Shown: positions 1 through 11,452 of the stretch, piece by piece | Layout of the letters: the number at the start of each line of letters is the position of its first letter | Position numbering within the stretch: the first letter of the stretch is position 1 | Assembly (NCBI GenBank): GCA_014904985.1 | Contig: MU128913.1 | Coordinates: 161,372-225,371 of the forward strand | Direction of reading: 5' to 3' | DNA length: 64,000 nucleotides | Origin: Hydnum rufescens UP504 | Lineage: Eukaryota > Basidiomycota > Agaricomycetes > Cantharellales > Hydnaceae | Notes under the pieces: generated by a model | Told to the model about the DNA's origin: nothing | The model's input: the letters and a program-made list of their open reading frames with translations, nothing else | Database searches by the model: none | Made by a program: the position numbers and the translations under genes

Positions 1-906
1 ACGCATAATGCATCCCAAGCCGCACGCGACACCCGTCCTCAGGAGTGCACGGAACTCGAAAGCAAGTGTGTAATGCATGCATGCATGCAGGGGAGCCTCG
101 AGGATTCGCATATCAACCAGAGTCGTGCATCGGGGGCCACAAGCAGGCCCTGCCCCCAGGATCCCTAAAAACCCCAACGCGCGGAATTTTTATTCCCATA
201 AAAGGTAGCATACCACGGACCGGAATTGGCCGCGAGGTCCTCCAACTTCCTGCGTGTCGTTTCCGAAGTCTACCGCACATCAGACCGTAAGGGCCTCCGT
301 TCTGCAGCGGCTGCAGCGATTTTTGTCGCCTTTTCATAGTCTTTAAAGGCGATTTTGACCCCCCAAATCGGCAAATTTTCGTCCATGCTTTGGTCTAAAA
401 TCACTGGGCAGAGGTGTCGCATGGCTCGCAGGGGGGGGGGAGGGCTGATGTATCCAGTACAATGGACGTGATGACGACGCCAGACAAATATTTTTCAATA
501 CGCCAAGGGTTTTCTCCCACCCCAAAGGTAGGGAAAAAAAAAAGAGTCCTATAGGGGCCGGAACATTCCTCACGCCATCGCTCGCATGCAATAAGTAACA
601 ATGCGCGTTGGCAAATCCCTCCACCTAAAAAAAAGCCGCCACACTCGCCACACCTTTTTACAGTTAGCGGGTTTTCGGATCTATATGTAGTACAGCACAC
701 AGGGTCTTTGTTCTTTTTTTTTTGGGCTCTGGGCCCCTCGACTCTGCCGCCGGCAAGCCAAAAGAGGAAAGGGAGGCCGTGCGAAAGTCCCAGTATTTTC
801 TACGAATTGTGCTCTATGCAGTATCCTGTATAACAAATTGCTGATTCCATGGGGAATTGTGGCTTGACAGACGCGTCTCGCCTAACGGATGCTCTGGTTA
901 CCGTGT
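1..906. other. intergenic / unassigned, 3' flank of QCR10
   Basis: I see no convincing coding sequence here. Open frames are short and lack family similarity. The stretch holds short homopolymer runs, for example G-runs near 431-441 and A/T runs near 535-545 and 715-722. The end nearest the QCR10 stop is presumably its 3' untranslated region. Confidence 0.4.
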
Positions 907-1485
907 TCAGAACGGTTTGTCTGATGCTGGGGTATCATCGATGAAATACGACTTGACCTGTCGAGATCCCAAAATAGGAGGGGAAAAAAAGGGGGAGAGC
1001 AGGGGGTTTTTGTTTTAGAAGGAAAGGACAAAGAGCGGTGTAACCAAGGGGGCATAAAGGAGGCAGGAGGATGGATGGGGAAAGAAATAGTTAAAGGGGG
1101 GAAGAAGCACACACAGTATTCAGCCATCTAGAGGGGAACAACGAACCCAAGGAGCCAAGGAGTAGCAGGATTGGAAACTCACGATAGGTAGCTTGTTCAG
1201 GACGTCGGTTCTGAATAGCGGAACATCGGACATCAAGTAGGCGACCGCGGCGCCCGCACCAACGCCCCAGAGACCTAAAGCAGGCAAGTCACAGCACATC
1301 GGAAACGGAGGAAATCAAAGTCACATTCAGACCCCATTCCCGGGATATTACAGCAGTCAAAGACACCCACCAAGTGAAGGTACCCAACGCCGGAAGATCT
1401 GTGGGAAAAGCGTTCGATCCGCGATGTGATGGAGTACCACGGCATCAAAAGGCCGCACCAGTCGTATACCTGTCAATGACAACAT
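907..1485 (-). CDS. QCR10: cytochrome b-c1 complex subunit 10 (Qcr10), three exons
   Basis: Small single-pass subunit of mitochondrial ubiquinol-cytochrome c reductase (complex III), in the inner membrane. Exons were assembled by eye on the complement: 1485-1371, 1274-1183 and 957-907, all GT-AG, total 258 nt, 85 residues. Exon 1 ends with FRRWVPSL, exon 2 carries the glycine/alanine membrane helix LWGVGAGAAVAYLMSDVPLF followed by a short basic stretch, and exon 3 gives SYFIDDTPASDKPF and stop. The order RRW-P-S-L, Gly-rich helix, VPL, (L/I)P(I/V), SY, TPASDKPF is how fungal Qcr10 proteins end, and the length is normal. The start ATG at 1485 is the nearest upstream; a further small N-terminal exon cannot be excluded. 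No six-frame segment spans the whole protein, so a simple ORF scan would miss it. Confidence 0.85.
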
Positions 1486-3534
1486 ACCTGTGGGGTGATG
1501 TGAAGCACGTGGGGTTGAGCTCGAAGTGTATACCGCATCGTATATGATTTTTCGCGTCGGGTTGCGATAGCAGCAAAAAGCGGTGAGTAGACCGGAATTT
1601 GCCGGCATTCATCACGTGATAGTGCCACTTCCATTTTCAATTCGTGCCTTATCACAGTCCGCAATCCTTAACCGAATCCTAGGGTCTTGATCTACCATAG
1701 GCCACGTGTAAGGCTAGCGACCCCCAAACCGCAGTTCTGTGGCCTAAGACCAGGAAGAATACCTCTGCGAGACTACCCCCTCAAGAAAAAGTGAGATACA
1801 TGAATGGATATGCGGCTCGACAGATACCGGATGACATGAACAGACCTAAAATAATCCAGATAATATTAATATTAACATTACAGTGATCAATGATCATTCC
1901 CCACAGCCTCGAACAATAATAAGGCACACACTGTGAACTCTCCAAAAACGGCACAAGTATGCCACCCACGTACTCACTACCGCTTTTGGAAGTGTGCGGG
2001 GACATCTCTTACATTGCCAATGGCAGCCGTTGCGCGGCGACTTTTTTTTGGCGAGAAAAGAGATGGAGAAAACGGGATACGACCCCCTATCATACTCATG
2101 ATCTGGAAGGTCTCGCACTATGTTACAGTAATGACCGCTTTATAGGGCAGTGGAACGGGATAAAGTATATGCAGGTTGATGGTATCAAGGCCCTCCCTTC
2201 TTGGTACTTGAGATTGTAAGACACGTGGTTGGGTGATTGAAAGCGCCATCTCGAGGTGGGTTCTTCTCTGTACTGTCGATACGTAGTACGCAATTGGATT
2301 AATCGCCACTAGGGACTGAAGAATTGGATACAGTACTTGATATGATGAGGATGTGAACTCCATTACAGTAGCTAGATTCTAAAATCCACCTACAAAGCAA
2401 ATGGGACATTCGAACCAGAAGGTGGATCATTTATATCGGCGCGGAACGCGCGGAACAAGATTGTCAGGAAAATAGTATGGGAAGAAGCAGAGGCCTGGAA
2501 TAGACAGGACAAATTACCTGGCAATGGGGGCGTGTAAGACTGGTATGGAGACGAAGAAGTTGATGCACGTATGGCTGATGTGCCTGATATGAACAGGAAC
2601 AAACAGTAGTGGGGTGCGTTGTGGGAGGTATAATGATCTAGAAGCAGAGTCCTGGGGCTGGGGGAACAGAGGTGGAAATGGAAGAATGGAAGAGACAGGG
2701 GATAACAAGTGATATACATTTCACAGTATGTGGGAAGAAGCGAAAAAACAAGCGCCCGGAGAAGACGAATGGGTTGACAGCCTTACTGTAAGCAGATACG
2801 CAGAATATTTACGTTCTCGAATTCCAACTCGCCGGTGGGAATTAGAAAGGGGCTGGAATTAACCTGTACGTAGTTTCACATGAGCCCATACCGGCAGGAA
2901 AACTCAGGGGCAATTGATTTAATTAATCGCAACGCCTGCTTCTTCTTACAAGCTTCTGAAAGGTTTTTTCCTACGACGGAGGTACCTGTTGTAGAGTGGA
3001 TGGAAGTTGCCGAGGCAACCACAGTGTCGATGTGCCACTAGAAGCCAGCAAGTAGCTGCAACCCTTTCCTCTAGTTGGAACCCCTAAGGCCCAAAGCACG
3101 CACAAAGGCGAGAGGCACGAACCCAGCCTCGGGCGCAGCGCCTTGACGGCCAACGGAAGGTACATGGCTGCAGGTGGCGCAATTCTCTTGCTTTAATATC
3201 ACTGTACAGGTATGTGTGGTGAACTAAAAGAGTGCCAGACTAAGCCGGCGGCCCAAGAATATTAATCCATATCTGGCGTGTGGTTCATAGATATTTGTTT
3301 TCGAGGCGGTGCGCCAAAGCATTACCCGATCCTGGCCCTATGCTTTGGGGCATGAGCCGTCATGGGCACCACACACTCTCAGTCTGTGTTGATGCGCTAA
3401 TCCGTATTCTTCATCCGAACTCAGTGTTCCCCAATGTCGTGTACTGCGGACAAACCGCGATGTGGGCTTCGTACTCGTCGTAGTCAGTCAACAAAGGTAA
3501 CACAAACAACGACTGAACATATTTCCCTCTCGCA
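1486..3534. other. intergenic, nothing recognised
   Basis: About 2 kb between QCR10 (its 5' side) and the 3' end of the methyltransferase gene. Open frames are all under about 110 codons, overlap on both strands and show no motif I recognise. The QCR10 promoter should lie at the left end. An AT-rich patch lies near 1850-1885. Confidence 0.35.
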
Positions 3535-5834
3535 TTACAGGTCCATATCCGCATCCGCATTATTTGGCGGCTCGGTCTCCCGGGCTCGAAATCGAACAAA
3601 CAGTCCCGATGGAATCGTTTCTGGAGGACGAAGGTCCAATTCCGGATCGAACATATCCGTCGCGGCGGCGGTGTCAAAAGGCGGGTGCTTCTTTGTCGCG
3701 CACGCATAATGCCACTGGACGTACATGTGGACGGAAAGCGCGGCAAGTTCTACGAAATCGAAATACATCCTCAGCTCTCCCTTCCCCTTCCCAAAACAAA
3801 ACAAAAAAACTTGAAACTTGAAACTTGGAACTCTCCTTGAACAAGGGGGTAGCGAATTCGATCCTCTCGTACCTTCATCTGTGCCTTGGATCCACCGATC
3901 CACTGCGTCTTCAAAGAACCCTCTTCCAAGAGCATTGGCTTCCACCCACGAACGAACTCCTTGAACCCATACGCAACTCGGATCAGCAGCGATAAAACCA
4001 AGAATGGGAGCATTGCCCCGAATTTACCACCGAAAAAGAGCAAGCGCACAAGAAAAAAGAAGTACACCGCACCTTGGAATTCTGGCGCATCAGCTCCCCA
4101 ATAAACATTAGTCGTCCTGTTTCAGCTTCCGTGTCTCCCCTTAGCCACGGTCCGATAGGTGTAAATATCTTCCTCCCCTGTTCATTCTCGAGCTCTTGGT
4201 TTTGTTGTAACCAAGTTAACAGAAAACGGCCTGCGTCCATCGCAGACCCACGGAACTTGGCGCAACTATACGTTTCTTCCAGCAGGTAAAGATCAGACAT
4301 TGAGCGGGGCGCCAGGGTGTATGGAGTGCGGAAGTCCCTTACCAAATAACAGCCGGTTCATCCAGCTCCCTGAGGATTCCGGAGAGAACTTGGCTTCCAT
4401 TGGTTCGAAGTCCTCCCCGTATAGTTGGAGGTCGCCTTCGACGATTAAAAGAATACCACCTGTGTAGGCAGTGAGAAGCTATGGGAAAGGGCAATTATCT
4501 CAGGGAGAACGCAGAGCGCACCAGGCTTTAAGCACTGGACCATCTCGTGAATGAACTGGGGGAAATCACGGATCTGTGGGGGCCGATCCTGAGATCAGAA
4601 TGAGCAATATTTATCATTTTTACGAACCCCATTGGCAGAGCTCTGCGCATGAACCACGTCGAATTGTCCTAGGGAAAGGGACGGGTTGTAATGAGGCAGA
4701 GTTCAAATATCGCATTCAATCCGAATGTGGTGGTACCATGATAGTGGGGTAAGCCCAATGTGACCTGCGCGAGACAAGGATCAGCACAAATAAAGGTGTC
4801 GGAACAAGCGATCGCCTGAGTACATCATCAAACTCAAATCTGAGAAAGAAAGAGAAAGTCAGAATAGGTGATTCCCCTTTTCGGAGGACGCTCAATTTCA
4901 GATTCGGTACTGACCTGCAATTCGGTGGAGGTGGCCTGGCAAGAAAGAAGACTTTGTGTGGGAAAAATTACTTGATCTGGGTGGAACCGAAGGCTATGAT
5001 CTGACCTTCCTGTTCGAGGGGCCAAATCTACTCCAATTACCTTCAATGGCACTATCCAATCAATCTTTGAGGAATGCAATAGAGGTATCAAATCGGGTAC
5101 CTCTACATGTGGAAATTCCTGCAGTCAAGAGGGCATGCGCAGATCTTGAGAGAGGCTGGACTTTGTGGAAGGAGAGAGATGCGTACCTCGGCCATTGCTA
5201 TTGCCCTGGATGCACGACAGGCATTCATTCAAGTTGTCTCGAGAGTAGAAAAGGCAGACTGCTTAACCAGTTTCCACCACCGGCACCTTCGAACGTCGAG
5301 TGAGAAGACACCGTGTGGTCTGACCGAAACAATGAAAGATAACACGTACCACAGTCTAATATTCGCTTATCGACCCCGAATTCGGGGATCAAGATCTGCG
5401 TCACAGTCTCTGGTGCTTGATACAGCCCACCAAGGGCGAGGAGGTGGACCCGATGTTGCTTGTCCCTGGATACCGACGCATCAGACAGACATCGAAGAAG
5501 AAAGAGCATCGACGACACATACAGCCGGCCCCATTCGATCTCGTCTAATTGGTGAAGGGGCGGCGTGTGAGCACTCGGAGCTCATGGAAAGGCACCACAT
5601 CAAAGAGGAGGACGGACCTGCGGGCAGTGTGTACAGTGGATTCTGGGCATTAAACATACGCCCATGCACCTTGAGGAAGAGATCCCCGTCGCGACGCATA
5701 TCGAAGGAGAAAACAGAGCCAGTGGAACTTTCGCCTCCATCCATGCTGGATATGTCCATCGAGGCGCCATAATCAGAGATGGTGTCGACTTCAGAGCTGG
5801 TGTCATTGGAGTCTGGAGAGAGGTCCGCTTGCAT
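3535..5834 (-). CDS. UMTA-like class I SAM-dependent methyltransferase, many exons including micro-exons
   Basis: Predicted S-adenosylmethionine-dependent methyltransferase of the fungal UMTA/LaeA-like type; substrate unknown. Starts at ATG 5834 (MQADLSPD). Exons on the complement: 5834-5618, 5544-5523, 5465-5350, 5286-5268, 5205-5187, 5118-5101, then from 5040 on. Joining them gives FNAQNPLYTLPADEIEWGRL, DKQHRVHLLALGGLY, motif I (ILDCGAGGGNWAIAMA) and the acidic strand VIGVDLAP. Downstream exons give GGILLIVEGDLQLYGEDFEP (about 4450-4390) and MDAGRFLLTWLQQNQ (about 4240), then GGRKIFTPIGPWL-type sequence. The tail near 3785-3535 ends in DADMDL and stop. Four internal exons are only 18-22 nt yet keep the frame exactly with GT-AG borders. 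Exon borders after 5040 are approximate. A Ser/Asp-rich N-terminus of about 50 residues precedes the fold. Confidence 0.78.
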
Positions 5835-6381
5835 GGCTCCCGGGGATTGTTTCTAACTTTCCCGAAAATTAGATCTAAAGGCGAAGAAGACTCATTCATT
5901 TATTCAGGAGAAGTCGATGGCGGTTTGCTTCCGTACCGGCGGACCGCGGCGTGGGAACGTCTGGAGCAGTGCACGTGCGGGTACTGTGCACAAAGTGTCA
6001 CGTTCCACTCGTGCAAAGTGCTAGAACCCATAGCAAATCTATCACATTTGGGGGGTTGCTTTGGTACATGCCCTGGGATGTCACATGCCTGAAGAGTTGG
6101 TGAAGTGCCTAATCATCAGTTCTGGGGTGATTCACGCCACATAAACCAAATTTGTATGTTACTGGGGGCTTATTTTGAGCGAAAAAAAGGACAATGAAAA
6201 GATCAAATGAGTGAATAAACGAGCAAATGAGAATGGGGAAACCGCAATCCAGTGGTGTTTCAAGAAGGAAACAAGGCTATCTCTTGTGATTCAACTATAA
6301 ACACGCATCTAGAGGCCCATCAGATAAAGCAATAGAGAACTGGATTTATGACTGACAAACAATATGAGCCATGCGCAGAAG
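5835..6381. other. intergenic, probable promoter of the UMTA-like gene
   Basis: Upstream of the methyltransferase start. No supported coding sequence. Plus-strand open frames here are antisense to the methyltransferase first exon or show no family features. Confidence 0.35.
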
Positions 6382-6850
6382 CTAGTCATCGATCTCAATG
6401 AGCTGTCCAATCATACTTGCGAACTTCAATTTCGGGTGTCTGGTAGTGGCTACATCAAGAGACGGGTCGCCGGCAACACGACTATCGTCATCCGCGTGCG
6501 GCGGGAATAATCACCATTGTTCTCGTCGCAGGATATGTACGGATCAGCATCTCCATCAGCATTGCTATCAGTGAGAACCTCATCATGCTCAGAAACTTGG
6601 AAGCCAAGTTTTGTCATCCTCGGTGATATGAAAGAATGTATTTTTGAACCATGGATTTAGTTGTGCCAGAAGTGATCAGTTGGATTCGAGCGATGCGGGC
6701 AGCAGACAATCCAGACTCATCATCGGGATTGTAGTCAGAGAACTCCATATATCATTGGGAAGATCCCCAGGCTCAAGATTGTTGGAGCAGTGGCCCGTCA
6801 CTTTGCTAGCGTCACACATCCTTACGCCTCCCTTTGAAATTGGCAATTGA
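6382..6850 (-). pseudogene. possible coding remnant, unrecognised
   Basis: Two in-frame stretches on the complement read like protein. About 6760-6630 gives SDYNPDDESGLSAARIARIQ and continues a little further. About 6500-6382 gives DDDSRVAGDPSLD followed by LKFASMIGQLIEIDD and a stop at 6384-6382. They are acidic and lie in different frames. I found no clean intron joining them and no start codon. It could be the 3' end of a small acidic protein, or a relic. Function unknown. Confidence 0.25.
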
Positions 6851-7103
6851 AGTTAGCACAAATGCCACACCACAAAAAAAAAATCTCTTTGCTAGACTTT
6901 GTTGTGCGGGCAGTACTGTATTCCCGGACTGCGGAGTTTGGAGATAAACCCGCCCGGCTTTCCCACGCTCCCGTGCCCGTGTTGTCATTGACCCGATTAT
7001 TGTTGCATTCGCCTAGTTGTTCTTTCACTTTTTGCTATATTTCACTTATTTAATACCTCTTCTCTTGATCCTTATCCTTACCTCCACCACCTACCTGTCG
7101 GCT

Positions 7104-7250
7104 ATGAAGGTTTCGGTTACTCTCCTTTCGCTATGCATGCATCCTTCCATCTTAGCATTACCTCCACCTCCACCTTTCTTGCTCTACTGCCCCCTTCTCG
7201 TTACAAATGTGGCATATGCCTTATTAATAGCACAGACAAGTTTAATTTGA
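7104..7250 (+). CDS. short ORF with signal-peptide-like start, doubtful
   Basis: ATG at 7104 follows a C/T-rich leader typical of fungal promoters. The first 20 residues (MKVSVTLLSLCMHPSILALP) have a lysine, a hydrophobic core and an Ala-Leu-Pro end like a secretion signal, then run into a proline tract and stop after 48 codons. A second stretch with a similar feel follows near 7270-7330. This may be the first exon of a small secreted protein or a chance frame. No family recognised. Confidence 0.25.
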   Translation: MKVSVTLLSLCMHPSILALPPPPPFLLYCPLLVTNVAYALLIAQTSLI

Positions 7251-7672
7251 TATATCATAGCCAAGTGTGCTCATAAAAATCTCCGTCACCTTCCTTGCCT
7301 TGGCTAAAGTCATGCTTACCGCCTTCACTTCACTTCACTGAAAAATCCTAAAAGATCCCGGTCATTGATACCTTCTAGTAGTCTTCTAGTAGTTCAAGAT
7401 GACCAGAGAGAGAGGCCCAATTTCAAGCTACTTACTTAATATCCATTGACACCTTTTGAACCATGAGACCCTCTCAGATTCTGTTGACCATTATTGACCG
7501 ACCCATTGACCCATTGGCTGGGGGGAGGGGGGTCATTGACAACACTAGTACTTGCGTTTCACGAATGGCCTACCCTTCCCTTCCAAAAAAAAAAAAAACA
7601 TCCATCCCTAGACAACAGACACCAAGTGCGACAGTACGCTATTATTATCTATTATTGGACGGTTGCGCTAAT
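7251..7672. other. intergenic, 3' flank of the Zn2Cys6 regulator
   Basis: No supported gene. Contains a short direct duplication (TCTTCTAGTAG-like, near 7373-7392), a G-run near 7519-7532 and an A-run near 7587-7598. Confidence 0.35.
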
Positions 7673-10639
7673 TCAGCTGAACGATACGTCCGTGATGAAA
7701 GATGCGTCAAAACCAAATGAGGGATCTAACATCGCAGAGGAATCCAGAATAAACGACGCCTCGTAGAAAAGAGCCAGATCAAACATGAATCCATTGGAAG
7801 AAGAAGAAGAAGAAGAAGAAGACGCAGGTTTCGCACTATCGGGTCCAGGCCTGGACGACGCCGACGCCGACGCTGATGCAGGAGGGGTGGGAATGGGAGT
7901 GGTGAGGCTCACGATGATGATGATGATGATGCAAAGGTCTCGCCATCGTCGTCGTCGTCGTATCAGAAGAAGATCTCCAATGCGATGAGGAGGACGATTG
8001 AGGAGGGCCGCCTGGGTTCCGGAAAGAGGTGCCGCGGTGCGGAGGACCCCGACCATCGCCCACGCCCATACCCCCGCCGTCGTCGTCCTGATCCGAGACC
8101 AACTCATCTTCCTCCTCCCGTTGTTCATGCTGCATCTTCTCTCCAGCACCAGCACCAGCGTCCCGACCCCTCGCGCGACTCTCCGTGACGAACGGATGGA
8201 CAGTGTTCTGATGATCTTCGCGAACCGACGAGGGGGCCGCAGGCGGTCCATTGAAAGACGACGCCTTCGTCGTCGTTCGCCATTCCCCCGTGCGTGCGTC
8301 CCACGCCTCGATCAGGGCCTGCAGGACCTCCACAGCGCGCTTTGCGAAATGCGGCCGCGTTGCTGCAGCTGCTGCAGCTGTTGTTGTTGTTGTTGTTTCG
8401 CCCCCTGTGCCTGTGTCGCCCGAGTGACTCCGGGTGCCCCCAGCAGCCTCCCGCAGCATATCCAACACACGCATCACAAGCCCTCTCGTCGTATCCGCCC
8501 TCGGCGCCGGCTTGTTCAGCGCACCCAGGCAGACAAGCTGCGCCTTGGTGAAGTACACAGGGCCGAAAAGGACAATTTGAAATATATGGTCTGGAGCGTA
8601 TGCTAATAGGGGCAGGGGCGGCTGTGGTTCTGTCGTCGAGATCTGAGGAGGAGAAGGAGGAGGGGCCACCGGAACCCAAGACTCTCGATGATGAGCGATT
8701 CTGTGACTTTAAGGGTGTGCCTTGCCCATGTCCCTGCGAATTTTGGGCAATCAGCTCTCTGGTGCTGTGGCCTAAACCTAGACGGTGATGTTCTGGCCAC
8801 AGTGTTCTAATTGCTAGGTACCCTCGAAGGACGAAAGCATGGCGGAAAAATTGATGCTGAAGATTTATAATGTTAATATGAAGAGATTCGGAGGGATCGC
8901 TGAGAGCTGGACCAACACATCCAAGGAAAGGATAAGCAAGCAGTGGGGAGATGGGAGTAGTCGAGGGAGACGGACCAATGATAGGCGCAAAATGATGCCG
9001 CCAAGCATCGAACTGAGTCAAATGCAAATTCACACGTGATAGCCAACCCTCGATCCCTATCCCCTCCATATCATCATATGAGGTACAAGCAGCGAGTGCA
9101 CGAATTGCGATATCAAATAAATTGCATTGTACGACGAGACGGGCATCAGGGCCACCGCCTGGACGTGTGACAAGCTTTGGACGGAGAGCCAAAGATTCGT
9201 TCTGCATCTCTAAAGGGAACGCGCGTGGATGGAATCCGACCTTTCCCTATTGCCAAGCTGGCCGGCACAGGTTAGCTCCAAAATAGCACTAGGGATGAAG
9301 GAATAGAGAGGGGCCAACATTGCATCGGAGATAGCGAGTGAATACAGCTTCGAGAATGGCATCGATACCATTAGTTAAGCTATAGGCGGGAGCGGATGTA
9401 GAGTAAGGAACTTACGAATCGGACTCGATTCAGGGATTCATGCGAAATTTCATCTGTCGGGGTAGAAGAAGGATTCCGTGCGCGGTTATCCACAGCTCTC
9501 AACACCTTCTGGATGTCCAACTCAAGCTGCATGTTTGACGCAATTCGCATGGCACTAGCCATAAGCATCTCCCCGTCATATGTGCAACGAGCTCCAGGCC
9601 CCATGCGCGAGGGAACAAGGGCGTCAGACCATAAAGAAAGAATTTGAAGAGCACGGATGGACGACACAGATATGTCACCACCTAGCATTACGTCGAAAAG
9701 ACCGTGCTGAACTTCGGCGGAGAGCCGAGACCGCGTGGCCGCATTAACAGAAGAGGAGGAAGGGAGGTTTCGGGCGACGAGATAGAACTGGACAGCCTGA
9801 AGGAAGGAGGACTTGAGTTGGTTTACTTTTGATGAGTTCCCTACTTTGTCATCGAAGGGCGGTGGATTCTCTTGAGTAACCCACACAGAATAATCCCGAT
9901 TCCAACTAACGAGAAAAAGTTATCCATCAGCACATTCGTAGATGTTTCAAGATGATGAGTAAGAGACAGTACATTCGAGTCAGTTCCCGCGCCTCATCAG
10001 AAGAGACAACACCGCGGGAAATAATATCATCCAGAACTGAGGGTACGGCGGGGCCGCTGGGAGTTACCAGGTCGTTCACAAACGTGAGGGCCTTCTCCCA
10101 AATCCCACCGGCTTCGACTTTGGCAGGTTTGTCAAAGGGTGCGGGTTTGGCCGGGGGTGGTCGAATAGTCTCGACGGTGAATCGGGGCGGTGATGGGGTA
10201 TCATAAGAAGGTAGAGGGGGCTCGAATTTTGGAGTCGTTGATCCTGATGGAGAAGTGTACGGCTTTGGGGGAGCCGATGGGACCGGAACCGGAGGTGGTT
10301 GTCGCGAGCGCCGGGCAGGAGTTATGTCAATTAGTACAGGTGTACGTATGCTTGTGGAAGGTCCTAGACCCTGCGTATTAGGTGGAGAAGAAGATGAGAG
10401 TGAGCAGTGAAGGTTGAAATGCCGACAACGACGACAGGTCAATCCGGCATCCGCAGAACCATCGCCAGGATCACATCGGGATTTTTGCTGCAAAAAGAAA
10501 AGGTGAAATTATGGATTTTATTCCCCAATATTTCAGTCCGGAGTACGAGGGGACAACGGACCTGGCGACATGCAGTACAAGCTTTAGAAGTTTTGTGCCG
10601 CCTTGCAGGGGGTGGATTTGAGGGTGCATGGGAGCCCAA
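7673..10639 (-). CDS. fungal Zn(2)-Cys(6) transcription factor
   Basis: Nuclear DNA-binding regulator; target genes unknown. The zinc cluster is complete across an intron in about 10,590-10,395: C-x2-C-x6-C-x12-C-x2-C-x6-C (KACTACRQ, then QKSRCDPGDGS, then LTCRRCRHFNLHC). A Pro/Ser-rich linker follows (10,390-9,960). Then comes a helical middle region from 9,900 through 8,790, including ESLALRPKLVTRPGGGPDA, that looks like the fungal-specific TF domain. The next exon (from about 8,630) has LLAYAPDHIFQIVLFGPVYF. The C-terminal part carries Thr/Ala, Gly/Asp and His runs and probably ends NGFMFDLALFYEASFILDSS...FITDVSFS at 7,673. The N-terminal start is unresolved. No in-frame ATG precedes the zinc cluster in the 10,639 frame; an ATG-started Pro-rich frame (MLDSRDDRSLLNRLPSPPRP, about 10,763) lies just upstream in another frame, so an intron or a one-base error separates them. 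Confidence 0.8.
7799..7822 (+). repeat. (GAA)n microsatellite in the regulator C-terminus
   Basis: Run of GAA/AGA triplets. On the coding minus strand it reads as a serine run (TTC/TCT) just before the C-terminal NGFMFDLALF segment. Length variation here would change the serine tract. Confidence 0.8.
7912..7962 (+). repeat. (ATG)n and (GTC)n triplet repeats in the regulator C-terminus
   Basis: Adjacent ATG/GAT and CGT/GTC triplet runs. In one minus-strand frame they code for a His run (HHHHHH), in another for an Ile run. With the nearby GAA tract and the GTT/CTG tract near 8365-8398, they make the 3' half of this gene unusually rich in triplet repeats and make the true frame uncertain between 7,850 and 7,990. 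Confidence 0.75.
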
Positions 10640-11452
10640 AGGCCCGGGAGCAGGGGTATTGGCTAACTTCGGAAGAGATGGCGCGCTTCATGGGTACGGT
10701 AGGCCGAGGAGGCGAGGGAAGCCTATTAAGGAGAGATCTGTCGTCGCGGCTATCGAGCATAATAAGAATGAAGAAATGAATAAGCAAGAGGTGAGACTGA
10801 AAAACCTCATCGACGAGGTATGTGTGTCCTCGGTGGCAACCAGAGGGAACAGAAAGAACTATCGGTTCAAACCGCTTCGCAGTGTACAGTTGTAGGCGTT
10901 GAGTCGGTGCGCACCATACAGTTCGTTCGGGATGGGCCGAGATCCCCGGATCTGGATTTTGTGGCCTTGACATCTCAACCTGAGATAGATGCTTGCCCCA
11001 AGGTGAGTGAGAAATATTAGCTTACGGAATAGTGAGAAATGATTTTGGCAGACACAAGGGGGAAAGTCCGAGGGCTGGATCTTTTATTTGGGTCTCACAA
11101 TCTCCGTACTCCGGTCATTGCGGTCGACCTTGATTGGCAGTTTTCTCCGGCTGGGCGTTCGCACTCTCCATACGAAAATCACGATCACATGCATGCCGAG
11201 ATAAAGATAGAAAGGGTAGCGAGAGAAGCGCGGAACCTTTCGTAAATTTCTTGCCACTGGTTGACTTCTTTCCTTACGTAAATGGTTTTCTTCGTCTCTT
11301 TCCTGATGGCCTCATAGTTCTCTATATTGTAGCCTGTTCTGTTCTGTTCGACCTCCGGCCCTATGGCTTCCACTCTTACATTGACACAGCATTTATAGGT
11401 AGGCGGGGGTCAATTTCCTGCTTTCCGCTGTGGCGGTCTTTATCGGGTATTT
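10640..11452. other. 5' region of the Zn2Cys6 gene and unassigned sequence
   Basis: The minus-strand frame at 10,763-10,640 (Pro/Ser/Arg-rich, ATG-started) is probably the true N-terminus of the Zn2Cys6 protein. The rest shows no coding sequence I can support. Confidence 0.35.
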
